Below, piece by piece: positions 1 through 8,642 of a stretch of 64,000 nt of DNA (the first letter of the stretch is position 1; every line of letters begins with the position of its first letter). Origin of the DNA: Henriciella pelagia. GTDB taxonomy: Bacteria > Pseudomonadota > Alphaproteobacteria > Caulobacterales > Hyphomonadaceae. Made by a program: the position numbers and the translations under genes. The notes below the pieces were generated by a model. The model saw only the letters and a list, made by a program, of their open reading frames with translations. It had not been told where the DNA came from and searched no databases. The stretch spans positions 1-64,000 of the forward strand of contig NZ_NCSU01000015.1 of NCBI RefSeq assembly GCF_002088945.1. Direction: 5' to 3'.

Positions 1-28
1 TCGATTTCTGACAGATCGCAGAAAATGC

Positions 29-55
29 GGCCTTGCGGGACGAACTCGCAAGGCC
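29..55 (-). terminator. Hairpin downstream of the SDR-ABM gene
   Basis: A perfect 9-bp inverted repeat (GGCCTTGCG / CGCAAGGCC) with a 9-nt loop lies 32 nt past the stop of the minus-strand SDR-ABM gene. On the minus strand it is followed by a short T-containing stretch (GCATTTTCTG) rather than a strong U-tract. It is a likely transcription end for the minus-strand operon; the T-run is weak, so confidence is moderate. Confidence 0.5.
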
Positions 56-86
56 AGTTTGCTCGGAGGAATCGATTTGCTCGATC

Positions 87-1160
87 CTAGCGGATTTCCT
101 GAACCCCGAAATCCGACGCCCCAAGAGCGAACAGCTTCATGATCAGGTCCATCGCCCCGGGCGCAGCCGCATGCGCGTCAAGGGCGGCTTTGCTGTCCCA
201 GACCTCGAATATGACCAGTTGTTCGGGATCAGATGCGCTGATCGCTATGTCGTAAAACTGGCAGCCATAATGGCCTTGGGTGATGCCTGCGAATTCACGG
301 AACAGTGCCAGGGCTTCATCGCGTTTGTCGAGGGGCACACGAAGGCCGCCCTTTGATACAACAACCCTTGACTGGCCGTGCTCGTCGAATGCGTCGCTTT
401 CCGGCGCGAGATCAGCTTTTGCCATGGCAAGCAGTTTTTCCGATGTATCGGGTACCGCGGAGATCAGAAATCGGTCAGCTTTCAGCCCCTCGATCAGCAC
501 CTCTGCAGCCTGCCGGGCGGTCTGAATCTGGTCCGCTGACACGCCTGCGGCGAGAATTTCCTTCGGTATGCCCGTCAGGCGGCCAGCAGACATGAAGTTG
601 GTCGCCGTTGCATCGGGACAGAAGACCGATACGCCGATGCCGCGATTACGAGTATAAGTCGCAAGGGCCCGACTATAGGCAATTATGCCAGCCTTGGTGG
701 CAAGGTAGGGACCACCGAAGGGCATGTCATGAAACAGGCCAAGGCCGGAGGAAGTGTTGACGATCCAGCCACCGCCCTGCTCCGTCATGCGAGGAACGAA
801 TGCCGAGATGGACCGGCCAAGGCCTGTCAGATTGACGTTCAGCATCCAGTTCCAGTCCTCAGACGGTATCTGCTCGAGAAGCCCACCGACCGACACGCCA
901 GCATGATTGAACAAGAGGTCTACCCGCCCGAGCTTATCGAAGGCGAAGTCGGCGAAAGCATTCACCGAGGCGTCTTCGCCGATATCGCAACTGGTCGCAT
1001 GCATCTCAGCGACAGCCTGCGCCGCTACACCTTTTGCTGCGGCCCCATCAACATCACCAATAACGACGCGCGCACCAGCCTCATTCAGCATCAAGGCAAG
1101 TTCGCGACCGATACCGCCGCCTCCGCCAATGATCGCTGCCGTTTTTCCCTTGAACTCCAT
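87..1160 (-). CDS. SDR oxidoreductase fused to a C-terminal ABM (monooxygenase-like) domain
   Basis: A 357-aa protein with two parts. Residues about 1-250 are a short-chain dehydrogenase: a glycine-rich dinucleotide motif (IGGGGGIGRE), NHAG, the catalytic NTSSG serine and YLATK (YxxxK). Residues about 265-355 look like an antibiotic-biosynthesis-monooxygenase (ABM) dimeric alpha/beta barrel (VPLDKRDEALALFREF, then QLVIFEVWDSKAALDAH). The ATG at 1160 is chosen because AGGAGG lies 8 nt before it; an upstream in-frame ATG at 1193 has no such site. It is last in the minus-strand run TonB receptor, cupin, DapA-like, SDR-ABM. SDRs oxidise or reduce alcohols and ketones with NAD(P); ABM domains are found in cofactor-free monooxygenases but also in proteins of unknown role. 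The substrate and whether the ABM part is catalytic are unknown. Confidence 0.85.
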   Translation of the reverse strand: MEFKGKTAAIIGGGGGIGRELALMLNEAGARVVIGDVDGAAAKGVAAQAVAEMHATSCDIGEDASVNAFADFAFDKLGRVDLLFNHAGVSVGGLLEQIPSEDWNWMLNVNLTGLGRSISAFVPRMTEQGGGWIVNTSSGLGLFHDMPFGGPYLATKAGIIAYSRALATYTRNRGIGVSVFCPDATATNFMSAGRLTGIPKEILAAGVSADQIQTARQAAEVLIEGLKADRFLISAVPDTSEKLLAMAKADLAPESDAFDEHGQSRVVVSKGGLRVPLDKRDEALALFREFAGITQGHYGCQFYDIAISASDPEQLVIFEVWDSKAALDAHAAAPGAMDLIMKLFALGASDFGVQEIR

Positions 1161-1193
1161 CAACCTGCCCTCCTTTTCTGTTTGTTTCGTCAA

Positions 1194-2093
1194 CTAGTCG
1201 ACCAGCTCCAGACGCTCCAAAAGGGCATCGAGACGTTGCTCAAGTTCCGGACTGGCCGGCACCATCGGCAAACGATGTTCATTCGCCGGAAGAATTCCGA
1301 GACGGCGCATCATGTATTTCATCGGGATCGGGTTGGTGTCCCAGAAGATGGCCTGGTTGATCTCGAACAGTTCGAAGTGAAGGCGCCGGGCTTCGGCCAT
1401 GTCACCAGCCAAAGCTGCCGAAGCGAGTGCAGAAATCTGTTTTGGCAGAAGATTACCCGCCGCATTCATGAGACCTGCCGCTCCGATCGCCATCATCGGA
1501 AAGCTCAGCTCCTCAAGGCCTACGAAGATCCTGAAATCGGAACCACAGAGCGCCAGCGTCTCAGTGACAAATGCCAGGTCGGTCGATGCATGTTTGACGC
1601 CGACCAGGCTGGGGACCCGGCGCTTGATCTCGGCAATCGCTGACGGCGGCAACGAAACCCCCGATCGTCCGGGAATGTGGTAGATCAGGATGGGCAGACT
1701 GGTCTGCTCCGCGAGGGAGCGATAGTATTCTACCATTCCGCGCACAGGCGGCTTGATGAAATATGGTGTCACAATCATCAAGGCATCTGCCCCGGCGGCT
1801 TCGGCACCCTGACACAAAGCAAGGGATTCACGAAAGTTCTGTCCGCCGGTTGCTGCTACGACTGGAACCCGTCCCGCCGACACTTCCACGGCGGTTTTCA
1901 CAAGCGAGATTCTCTCCTCGATGGTCAGGGTTGTTGGTTCTGCCGTCGTGCCATTTACAACAATGCCGTGCGACCCACCGTCGATGACATGCGTGGCAAG
2001 CGCGCGGTATGCGGCAAGGTCAACCTCGCCATCACGAAACGGCGTTACCAAAGGAGGAAAAGAACCCTGAAGGTTGGTCGAAACAGTCATCAT
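1194..2093 (-). CDS. DapA-family (dihydrodipicolinate synthase-like) Schiff-base lyase/aldolase
   Basis: A 299-aa TIM-barrel protein of the DapA/N-acetylneuraminate lyase superfamily. Visible are the GTTAEPTTL motif (about residue 48), the catalytic Tyr138 in YHIPGRSG and the Schiff-base Lys167 in GVKHAS. Family members condense or split pyruvate with an aldehyde. Real dapA is usually not placed among catabolic genes; here it lies between a gentisate-dioxygenase-like cupin and an SDR, so a degradative aldolase or hydratase-aldolase of the kind acting on aromatic ring-cleavage products is more likely than lysine synthesis. Two adjacent ATGs (2093, 2090) are possible starts and neither has a strong ribosome site. 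The gene is 33 nt from the SDR-ABM start and 37 nt from the cupin stop, so it is probably cotranscribed with both. Confidence 0.85.
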   Translation of the reverse strand: MMTVSTNLQGSFPPLVTPFRDGEVDLAAYRALATHVIDGGSHGIVVNGTTAEPTTLTIEERISLVKTAVEVSAGRVPVVAATGGQNFRESLALCQGAEAAGADALMIVTPYFIKPPVRGMVEYYRSLAEQTSLPILIYHIPGRSGVSLPPSAIAEIKRRVPSLVGVKHASTDLAFVTETLALCGSDFRIFVGLEELSFPMMAIGAAGLMNAAGNLLPKQISALASAALAGDMAEARRLHFELFEINQAIFWDTNPIPMKYMMRRLGILPANEHRLPMVPASPELEQRLDALLERLELVD

Positions 2094-2130
2094 TAACGAT
2101 CCGTATTTTCGTGGAAAATGGGCAGGACGA

Positions 2131-3267
2131 TCAGGCAGTCGTCTTGTTCTGAACGGTTGCAAGATTGGTCCCGAAACCGGCTTCCGAACCGAGCGTCAGG
2201 ATGGGGCCACCCTTGATGTCTTCCTGCCAGATCAGCGATTCCATCCCGATGTGCAGGGGGTGATCCTGAATGGTCAGAATGACGGCGCCATCATCCTTTG
2301 TTGCATGCCCATGTGGCGCCCAACCGGGAGCCGAAAGCATGATGTCTCCCGCCCCCCATTCGAGACGCACACCATCCACGATGCTGTAGCCGCTGCCATC
2401 AAGAATATAATTGATTGCTGCGGAGACATGCTTGTGCGCCGGTCCCGTGAAATTCGGACCCGCAGCGGTAATCGTGGCGAAAAAGGAAAACGTTGTCCCG
2501 TTCCGGATTCCTGTCGCCGGGTTATAGAGGCACCAGAGCGGGCGCCCTGTATAACCCGTTTTCAGTGATCGAACGATACCGAGATGCTCGGCAACCTCGT
2601 CCCACTGCCAGAGAAGCGGCCTGGACTCGACGAAGTCTGGATCGATCAAGTGCTCATAAGGCAGCAACATCGCGCCCGAGTCGCCCACTGGAATGGCGCC
2701 ACCCGCTGCCTCCTTGGCGCTCGCGATCTTTGAAGAGTAGGTCGAAGCAATTTGCGAGTCTGCAGCAGCCTCTTCGCCTTCGGCCGGATCATACTCTTCG
2801 TAAAAAACCTCGAGCTTTCGCAGCAAGGGCGAGTTCGAGTAGCTGACATAGGTGAACGGCTCTGTGCCATTATTGAGAATGGTTTCGACACGCATCCCCG
2901 GCGTATTCCAGCAATCGCGAGCCCGGACGTTAAATGCACGATCACCAATTCTCGCCTGCGCCGAACCCGACAGCGCCATTGTGAAACTGGAGGCGTTGTG
3001 ACGCCGCGGACGCGTCCGCTCGCCCGGCAAAAGCACACCGAACACCACGGCAATGCCGGGCGACAGTCCGAGACCTGGCTCCACACTTGAAGGATGGACG
3101 ACCAGGGCTTCTCTTCGCCCATCACTCCCGCAAGGGCCGTCGGACAACATGGTCAAGGCGTCTGAAATCTCACTGCCCCGCACAAGATGCGATGACCAGA
3201 CGTCTGTTGACTGCGCCGAGAAGGAGCGCTGGTCGATCATTTTTCCTGGTAGAGTATGAGTTGTCAT
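2131..3267 (-). CDS. Bicupin ring-cleavage dioxygenase-like protein (gentisate 1,2-dioxygenase family)
   Basis: A 378-aa double-cupin protein with the length and layout of gentisate, salicylate and 1-hydroxy-2-naphthoate dioxygenases, which open an aromatic ring with Fe(II) and O2. In the family the iron is held by the N-terminal cupin. Here that cupin has RPRRHNAS in place of the usual HxH (only His90) and no distal His, whereas the C-terminal cupin has PAHKH (His278, His280) and WAPHGH (His319/321). The metal site therefore seems to have moved to the second domain. The ATG at 3267 is preceded by AGAGGA at about 9 nt; a second ATG at 3240 also has AGGA. It lies between the TonB receptor and the DapA-like gene. 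Exact substrate cannot be read from the sequence. Confidence 0.8.
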   Translation of the reverse strand: MTTHTLPGKMIDQRSFSAQSTDVWSSHLVRGSEISDALTMLSDGPCGSDGRREALVVHPSSVEPGLGLSPGIAVVFGVLLPGERTRPRRHNASSFTMALSGSAQARIGDRAFNVRARDCWNTPGMRVETILNNGTEPFTYVSYSNSPLLRKLEVFYEEYDPAEGEEAAADSQIASTYSSKIASAKEAAGGAIPVGDSGAMLLPYEHLIDPDFVESRPLLWQWDEVAEHLGIVRSLKTGYTGRPLWCLYNPATGIRNGTTFSFFATITAAGPNFTGPAHKHVSAAINYILDGSGYSIVDGVRLEWGAGDIMLSAPGWAPHGHATKDDGAVILTIQDHPLHIGMESLIWQEDIKGGPILTLGSEAGFGTNLATVQNKTTA

Positions 3268-3404
3268 CGTTTGTGTCCTCTGGTTCTGCTCGCCGCGCGG
3301 GTCGGCCTTTACATGTCCCCCGCAACTGAGTTGCTGGATAAATTACGGCAGATGCGAACCGGCCTTCTGCCGGTACCGTCGCACCTCTCGGGTGCTTCGG
3401 ATGA

Positions 3405-5693
3405 TCAAAACCTCTGTGATACCGTCACGCCGAAGGTTCGCTTGGCAGACCAGCCTTCCGTCACCTGCTGATCGAGCAGGTTCGAATAGGTGCGGTACTC
3501 TTCATTTCCGAGATTGCGCCCCCAGAGCTGAATGCTGGTCGTCCCGTTTGGAAATGTATATTGAGCCGAGGCTGAGATCAGGCCGTGCGATTCTTCGAGA
3601 TCTCGAGGCAGGTTTGCCGGCTGATAGTAGAACTCGCCGATATAGTTGTACGCTGCTCGTAACTGCAGCTCAGCTTCGCCGAAGGCCTTCGTGTAGATGG
3701 TCTCCAGATTGTAGCGGTGGTGCGGTGTGCGTACCAAATCATTGCCGCTGAAATCGATGCCTGCATTGGCATCAACTACGTAGGAATCATATGAAGCATC
3801 AAGGTAAGCGTAGCTCGCGTTGATCTGTAATTCCGGCGACAGAACCGCGGACGTTTCAATTTCCAGCCCCTTGATCGTGCTGCTGGCAGCGTTCTCGATG
3901 ATGGCAGATGAGAAACCACCCGGAAAAACCACGACCCGGCGCACTTGCAGGTCTTCAAATTCATTCTGGAAGGCGGCGATGTTGAGACGGAACCTGTTGC
4001 TGAAGAACTCGGACTTCATTCCGACTTCATAGGCTTTGACCGTTTCCGGATCGGCTGATCGCCCTGCGATCTGTATCGTTGTGGCAGTTGATTGAACGGC
4101 TCCACTTTTGAAGCCTTCCGAATAGGATGTGTAGAACATCACATCGTCCACCGGACGGAACTCCAGGCCGACCTTCGGATCAAACGAGTTTGATTTCAGA
4201 TTACCCGGCAGTGAAAAACTTTGCGGCACGACTGGCAGGGGCACACCCGGCAATCCATTGATCGAAGTATGGGTATAATCGCGATCATCCTCGGTGTAGC
4301 GGGCACCAAGCGTGAGACTGAGATAGTCGGTAAGTGAAAGTGTTCCCTGACCATAGACCGCAACACTCGTCATGTCGGTCGTCTGGTTCGTCTGGTCCGC
4401 CTTGCGAAGAACGCCAGGCGAGAACGGAGGCGTCTGCGTGGGATTGGCAGCCAGGAAGCTGACGATGCTGTCCGTTCCTGTTGTGAAAGTGGCGCCTTCA
4501 TCACCTTTGTCATTGAAATAGTAAATGCCGGCGACCCAGGAAAGACGATCTCCGAAAGTCGCACCCCCACCATCATTGGAGGCGAGCCGCAGCTCAGCGC
4601 TATACGTGTCGGTATCCGTGACACCTTCATAGGTCACAATGTCGAAGGCTGTAGCGTCCAGATCCTGGGTGGCTGTCTGCTCAAACCCGATCCAGCTTGT
4701 GATGGCAGTCGCGGTGACAGCATCACCGCTCCAGATCAGTCGAGCGTCGATCTGCTGATGCTGAAGATCATTCTCGCCCGGAAGACTGTAATCTCCGCGA
4801 TACCGGTCTCCATCCAGGGCAGTGGCCTGAGGCACAAACGGGCTTGCGATGAAGAGCGGCGTATTGGCAGCATGCAGGAAGGTGCCGCCCTGATTGGTGT
4901 CGGTGTAATTGGCGCCCAGCCTGAACAACAGACTGTCCGTGAGATCAAACTCAATCTTGCCGCGTACTGAGTACGTACGAACGCCATTGTCCTTGCCCGA
5001 CACATTATCGAACATGAAGCCTTCTTCGTCGGCGTACCCTCCGCTCAGCCGCGCGCGAACGCGGTCACTCAGTGGCCCGGAAAGACTCCCGCCGCCAGCA
5101 ATGTGTTCCTTGTTGCCGACCGTTCCGTAGATACGCCCCTCGAACTCGTCGGAGGGCGCCGAGGTCGTCGCTGAGATTGCGCCGCCGATGGTGTTCCGAC
5201 CGAACAGAGTGCCCTGAGGCCCACGCAGGACTTCGACCCGCTCCAGATCGACAAGCCCAGACAGGACGTTGGAGAAACGCGGCTGGTAGATGTCATCGAC
5301 ATAAACCGCTGAGGAAGGATCACTGCCGATGTCGCGGCGGTTGGTTCCAACGCCGCGAATATACAACTCCGGTGTGGCAATGCTTGTATTGTCGTAGCTA
5401 ATTCCGACAATTCCCTGGGACAGCTCGTCAAGATCGGTGACGGCCTTTGCTTCGAGCTCAGCACCGCTAACTGCCGTTAGTGATACAGGAACATTCTGCG
5501 CCGTTTCTTCCCTGCGCTGAGCCGTGACAACCACCTGGCCAAGGCGTGCGACAGCCTCTCCTTCCTCGGGTGATGCATCCGCAGCTGGCCCTGACACATC
5601 CTGCGCGAACGCAGAGTGCGAAAAGATCAGCCCAAGGGCGCTCGCACACAATGCGTGACGCTTCCAATCGCGAATAACCCTTTGATTATTCAT
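3405..5693 (-). CDS. TonB-dependent outer-membrane receptor (catabolic cluster)
   Basis: A 762-aa receptor. It has an N-terminal signal peptide ending near HSAFAQ, a TonB-box-like QVVVTAQRR stretch, a plug domain (RGVGTNRRDIG, VEVLRGPQGTLFGRNTIGG) and a long beta-barrel ending in the aromatic residue of VTVSQRF. The TTG/ATG codons further upstream are rejected because GGGAGGAG lies just before the ATG at 5693. Such receptors move bulky or scarce substrates across the outer membrane using TonB energy. Its gene heads the minus-strand run of cupin, DapA-like and SDR-ABM genes, so it probably imports the compound these enzymes degrade. A TTGACA promoter overlapped by two copies of a 16-bp element precedes it, which points to repression by the nearby TetR protein. 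Confidence 0.93.
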   Translation of the reverse strand: MNNQRVIRDWKRHALCASALGLIFSHSAFAQDVSGPAADASPEEGEAVARLGQVVVTAQRREETAQNVPVSLTAVSGAELEAKAVTDLDELSQGIVGISYDNTSIATPELYIRGVGTNRRDIGSDPSSAVYVDDIYQPRFSNVLSGLVDLERVEVLRGPQGTLFGRNTIGGAISATTSAPSDEFEGRIYGTVGNKEHIAGGGSLSGPLSDRVRARLSGGYADEEGFMFDNVSGKDNGVRTYSVRGKIEFDLTDSLLFRLGANYTDTNQGGTFLHAANTPLFIASPFVPQATALDGDRYRGDYSLPGENDLQHQQIDARLIWSGDAVTATAITSWIGFEQTATQDLDATAFDIVTYEGVTDTDTYSAELRLASNDGGGATFGDRLSWVAGIYYFNDKGDEGATFTTGTDSIVSFLAANPTQTPPFSPGVLRKADQTNQTTDMTSVAVYGQGTLSLTDYLSLTLGARYTEDDRDYTHTSINGLPGVPLPVVPQSFSLPGNLKSNSFDPKVGLEFRPVDDVMFYTSYSEGFKSGAVQSTATTIQIAGRSADPETVKAYEVGMKSEFFSNRFRLNIAAFQNEFEDLQVRRVVVFPGGFSSAIIENAASSTIKGLEIETSAVLSPELQINASYAYLDASYDSYVVDANAGIDFSGNDLVRTPHHRYNLETIYTKAFGEAELQLRAAYNYIGEFYYQPANLPRDLEESHGLISASAQYTFPNGTTSIQLWGRNLGNEEYRTYSNLLDQQVTEGWSAKRTFGVTVSQRF

Positions 5694-5731
5694 AGCTACT
5701 CCTCCCATTTATTATTCTTAAAATCGGACTG

Positions 5732-5769
5732 TAACCGACCGACTTCACCGCTATAACCGAGCGACTACA
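5732..5769 (-). promoter_or_regulatory. Two copies of the cluster operator before the TonB receptor
   Basis: Two direct 16-bp elements, TAACCGACCGACTTCA (5732-5747) and TAACCGAGCGACTACA (5754-5769), start 22 bp apart, about two helical turns. They match 14 of 16 positions with each other and resemble elements at 8511-8560 and 9267-9282. The distal copy overlaps the promoter spacer and -10 region, and the proximal copy lies just downstream, the usual layout for a repressor. The binding protein is inferred to be the TetR regulator encoded at 8643-9251. Confidence 0.65.
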
Positions 5770-5779
5770 GTCGTGTCAA
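5751..5779 (-). promoter_or_regulatory. Sigma-70-type promoter of the TonB receptor operon
   Basis: On the minus strand a perfect TTGACA (5779-5774) is followed after exactly 17 nt by TTATAG (5756-5751), about 58 nt before the receptor ATG. The -35 is consensus and the -10 is poor, which would suit a regulated promoter. Confidence 0.6.
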
Positions 5780-5849
5780 TCGGGATTCGCTCCTCGGGGC
5801 TAATTTGATCGGTAGTTCGATACGCAGGCGGGCTACAGATGCCCGTCGA

Positions 5850-6932
5850 TCACAAACAATCGAAGTCAGATCCCAGCTGGACGGCTCCAGCGTAGTGCTG
5901 CCTGACTCCACTTACGTATGGGGTGATATCCTGCTCGCTATCGAGGCCCGGCACGACATGAGTCAGGACGAGCTGGCCGACGGATGCCTTCGCTGCCAGC
6001 AAGCCAATCTGGTCGGGCGAAATGTGCTCCTTCGCCATGTGATCCATGACCATTTTTAGCTGGCTGTCGGGTAGACCGCTCATTTCACGGACGACTTCCA
6101 TCTGGCGCTCCAGATCGATGACCTCAATCACCAGAATATCTGCGTCTTTTGCGAGCTTCGCCAACGCATGGCTCTGACCAGTGTCTCCGGAGAACACGAC
6201 CGATCGGTCTGCTGTATCGAACCGGTAGGAGTAGGAACGGTCGACACCGTATGGATGAACAAAGGCAGGCATCGTTGTGTAGTGCGAGTTCTCTGTCGCA
6301 TACACGCTGACATTCTCGTCCTCGTAGATCAGGCTCGGCTCAACGTCTCCACTCACGCGAGGTTCTTCAGCGCTGAACAGCTCCACCGGCATAGGCACAG
6401 GTGGGTATTGCAAACGATGGATGTTGACTGGCGTGTCGATATAATCCAGCGCCGTCCGCACAAGGTGGCTTGTGCCCGGAGGACCGTAGACCGTCATCGG
6501 GCGAGCCTTTGCCGACGTCCAGCTAAACAGGAATAGTGGCGCAAGGCCTGCGACATGATCCGCATGAAGATGGGTGAGGAATGTCTGTCGGACCTCGGCA
6601 ACGGGGATGCCGGCTTGCGTCAACTGGCGCACCACTCCGTCACCAGCATCGATAAGGTAATGCGCCCCATTGACGCTCAGCAGGCTTGCTGGCTGAGACC
6701 GCAACTGACGGGGTATCGGCCCCCCCGCCGTACCAAGTAATGTAACGGTTGTTGCGACTGATCCATCAGCATTGCACGCACGAGAGTTGGCTGCGTCGGC
6801 CAGATCCCGAGCGTCGCTTTGACGGCACCCACCCATCAGACCCAACGCACAGATTGCTGTCGAAAGGAACAATCTGGCCGAAACGCTCGGGCACCAGGCC
6901 GGTCTAGCGCGGCGCGGCTTTTGAGAGGTCAC
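5850..6932 (-). CDS. Lipoprotein MBL-fold metallohydrolase (RNase Z/arylsulfatase-like)
   Basis: A 360-aa protein with a lipoprotein signal: basic start, hydrophobic stretch and lipobox LMGGC with lipidated Cys36. The rest is a metallo-beta-lactamase fold with THLHADH (His121, His123, Asp125, His126), a later FSGDTGQ aspartate and a C-terminal LTHVVPG histidine, so both zinc sites appear complete. The best resemblance is to RNase-Z-like and arylsulfatase-type hydrolases; a periplasmic lipid-anchored protein would be an ester, sulfate-ester or lactone hydrolase rather than a tRNA nuclease. The start is GTG at 6932, overlapping the stop of the flavin oxidase as GTGA, so the two are translationally coupled. 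The substrate is unknown; with the neighbouring oxidase it may process the compound before or after import. Confidence 0.85.
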   Translation of the reverse strand: MTSQKPRRARPAWCPSVSARLFLSTAICALGLMGGCRQSDARDLADAANSRACNADGSVATTVTLLGTAGGPIPRQLRSQPASLLSVNGAHYLIDAGDGVVRQLTQAGIPVAEVRQTFLTHLHADHVAGLAPLFLFSWTSAKARPMTVYGPPGTSHLVRTALDYIDTPVNIHRLQYPPVPMPVELFSAEEPRVSGDVEPSLIYEDENVSVYATENSHYTTMPAFVHPYGVDRSYSYRFDTADRSVVFSGDTGQSHALAKLAKDADILVIEVIDLERQMEVVREMSGLPDSQLKMVMDHMAKEHISPDQIGLLAAKASVGQLVLTHVVPGLDSEQDITPYVSGVRQHYAGAVQLGSDFDCL

Positions 6933-8356
6933 TCCCCCTTCTCCCAGCCATTGCGATTCTGGAAGCCGCCCGGCCCCGCCAGATGGGCGTGGAATACACC
7001 CTCAGGGTCTCGCTCATCCCGAATTTTCTGATACCGGCTCCAGGTCTCGTCGGTGAGGCATTTCACTTCACGGAAGGTCTGGTCGGAATCGCCCCAGTTC
7101 TGTCCGACCGTGTAAGGCTCAAGCTCGCCCATGGCATTGCGCAGCCAGTCCCGCAGCTTCTGATCGGCTGACTCATCTTCATGGATGATATAGGCGCCGA
7201 CGCAGAGATCGGTTCCGAGATCCATGGCAATTTCTGGCGCATCGTCGGGACGTGGCAGCCGGAAGATCAGGAAGGTGTAGCCTGTATCTTCGGCCTGGCG
7301 ATCCATCACGAGCGTTCGCATCGCCTTGATGATGTCCTGCTGCGGGCCATCAACCCAGGCGGAATCGACCTTGTAATACAGGCCAGCAGGATGAAGCTGA
7401 TCAACCAGAGACAACTGCTCCGGCAGCGTTGTCGGCTGGGCGTCCGAAACCATGATGGCATCTTCACGGTATGGACAGTCTTTCAAGGGAGCGAGGACTT
7501 CGGCTGCCTCTTCCTGGGAATCGCAGAACGCGCAGGCCCAGATCATGAAGACGAGACCGCCGTCATGGCCCGGGATCGGCATGGGAGGCCGGGCAGAAAC
7601 TGCGTTGAAATATACTTTGTCAGAAATATCTGGATGCTTGTCCCACAACCATTTCAACACCTGCTCATAACGCTCCACCGGATAGGCCTGCATCGACACA
7701 GCCACTCCGTCGGTCAGCGCACGTGTTTTCAGATGGAAACGCGAAATCAGGCCACAGAAACCCGGCCCGATACCTCTCGCGGCCCAAAAAAGATCCGCAT
7801 TCTGATTTTCGCCGGCGCGGACAAGCTCTCCGTCGGCCGTAACAATATCGATAGCGACGACTTGCTCACAGGCATAACCCCATCCGCGGAAGTTCCAGCC
7901 CATACCACCCTGTAGCAGGAAGCCTCCGAGCCCCACGGAAGGGCAGCCACCCGCCCCAAAATATCGACCAAACTGCTTCAGGTACGGGTTCAGCTCGTCG
8001 CCGCCTTTGATAGCGGAAGTTGCAGTGACGATCTGGCTGTCGGCGTCGTAGGACATCTCCTTGTACCCCCCCAGGTCGATCAGCAGACCGGAATCCCGGA
8101 CACTCCAGACGGGAAAACTGTGTCCGCCCGATCGCACAGCGACTGACCACCCTTTCTGCCTGGCCAGACGCACGCCGTTAACGAGGTCAGACTCGTTCTT
8201 CGCCAGAAGGATAGCCTCGGGAAAGCGGTCCGGTCGATTGGCATGCCAAATCCGGGCCGTACGGGCCTCTTCATAGCCGGGCTCTCCACGCAGGAATATC
8301 TGGCCCGCAAAGCTCGTAATTGCGTCGTTTAATGTGTTGTTTTCTTCGATTGGCAC
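6929..8356 (-). CDS. FAD-binding oxidoreductase, berberine-bridge (BBE) type
   Basis: A 475-aa flavoprotein with the PCMH FAD-binding fold in the first half and a BBE domain at the end. The FAD-linking His79 lies in VRSGGHS and a Cys138 in GGCPSVGLGGF matches the second attachment residue, so bicovalent FAD is predicted. Relatives oxidise sugars, alcohols, polyphenols or other bulky substrates with O2, giving H2O2. No signal peptide is seen. The start is taken as GTG 8356 because AAGGGAGA lies 8 nt before it; the longer open frame up to 8506 has no ribosome site and poor coding character. It heads a two-gene operon with the MBL lipoprotein, and paired operator-like elements lie 155-204 nt upstream. 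Confidence 0.88.
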   Translation of the reverse strand: MPIEENNTLNDAITSFAGQIFLRGEPGYEEARTARIWHANRPDRFPEAILLAKNESDLVNGVRLARQKGWSVAVRSGGHSFPVWSVRDSGLLIDLGGYKEMSYDADSQIVTATSAIKGGDELNPYLKQFGRYFGAGGCPSVGLGGFLLQGGMGWNFRGWGYACEQVVAIDIVTADGELVRAGENQNADLFWAARGIGPGFCGLISRFHLKTRALTDGVAVSMQAYPVERYEQVLKWLWDKHPDISDKVYFNAVSARPPMPIPGHDGGLVFMIWACAFCDSQEEAAEVLAPLKDCPYREDAIMVSDAQPTTLPEQLSLVDQLHPAGLYYKVDSAWVDGPQQDIIKAMRTLVMDRQAEDTGYTFLIFRLPRPDDAPEIAMDLGTDLCVGAYIIHEDESADQKLRDWLRNAMGELEPYTVGQNWGDSDQTFREVKCLTDETWSRYQKIRDERDPEGVFHAHLAGPGGFQNRNGWEKGE

Positions 8357-8510
8357 GACAGTCTCCCTTTGAATCGCGTGCCGTTCTTTCAAGGCGCGCC
8401 TGGTTCTGATGCACCTGCGGAGGGACGCCTTCTCAAGACAAAACGAGATTGCGCCGCCCGCACCCCGACTGGCGACAACAAGAACGCCCAGCCATCCGAG
8501 CCGCATAGTG

Positions 8511-8560
8511 CAACCCGTCGACTACAACAAGAGTTTTTAGATTGCAACCGAAAGACTACA
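8511..8560 (-). promoter_or_regulatory. Two operator-like elements upstream of the flavin oxidase operon
   Basis: CAACCCGTCGACTACA (8511-8526) and CAACCGAAAGACTACA (8545-8560) are two direct copies, 34 bp apart, in the same orientation as those before the TonB receptor. Both keep the AACC and GACTACA halves. No convincing -35/-10 pair was identified here. Binding by the TetR protein is inferred from sharing only. Confidence 0.55.
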
Positions 8561-8642
8561 CTCTCGACGATTAGCGCCTAGAGTGCCTGAAAACCAAAGC
8601 TGACAGTCTTGTGGATCCGGCCTGACTTGAGGAGGAATGATG

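Noticed and set aside
729-1643. A 304-codon plus-strand ORF
   Set aside because: It is antisense to the SDR-ABM and DapA-like genes, which show full family motifs; its own translation has no motif or ribosome site.
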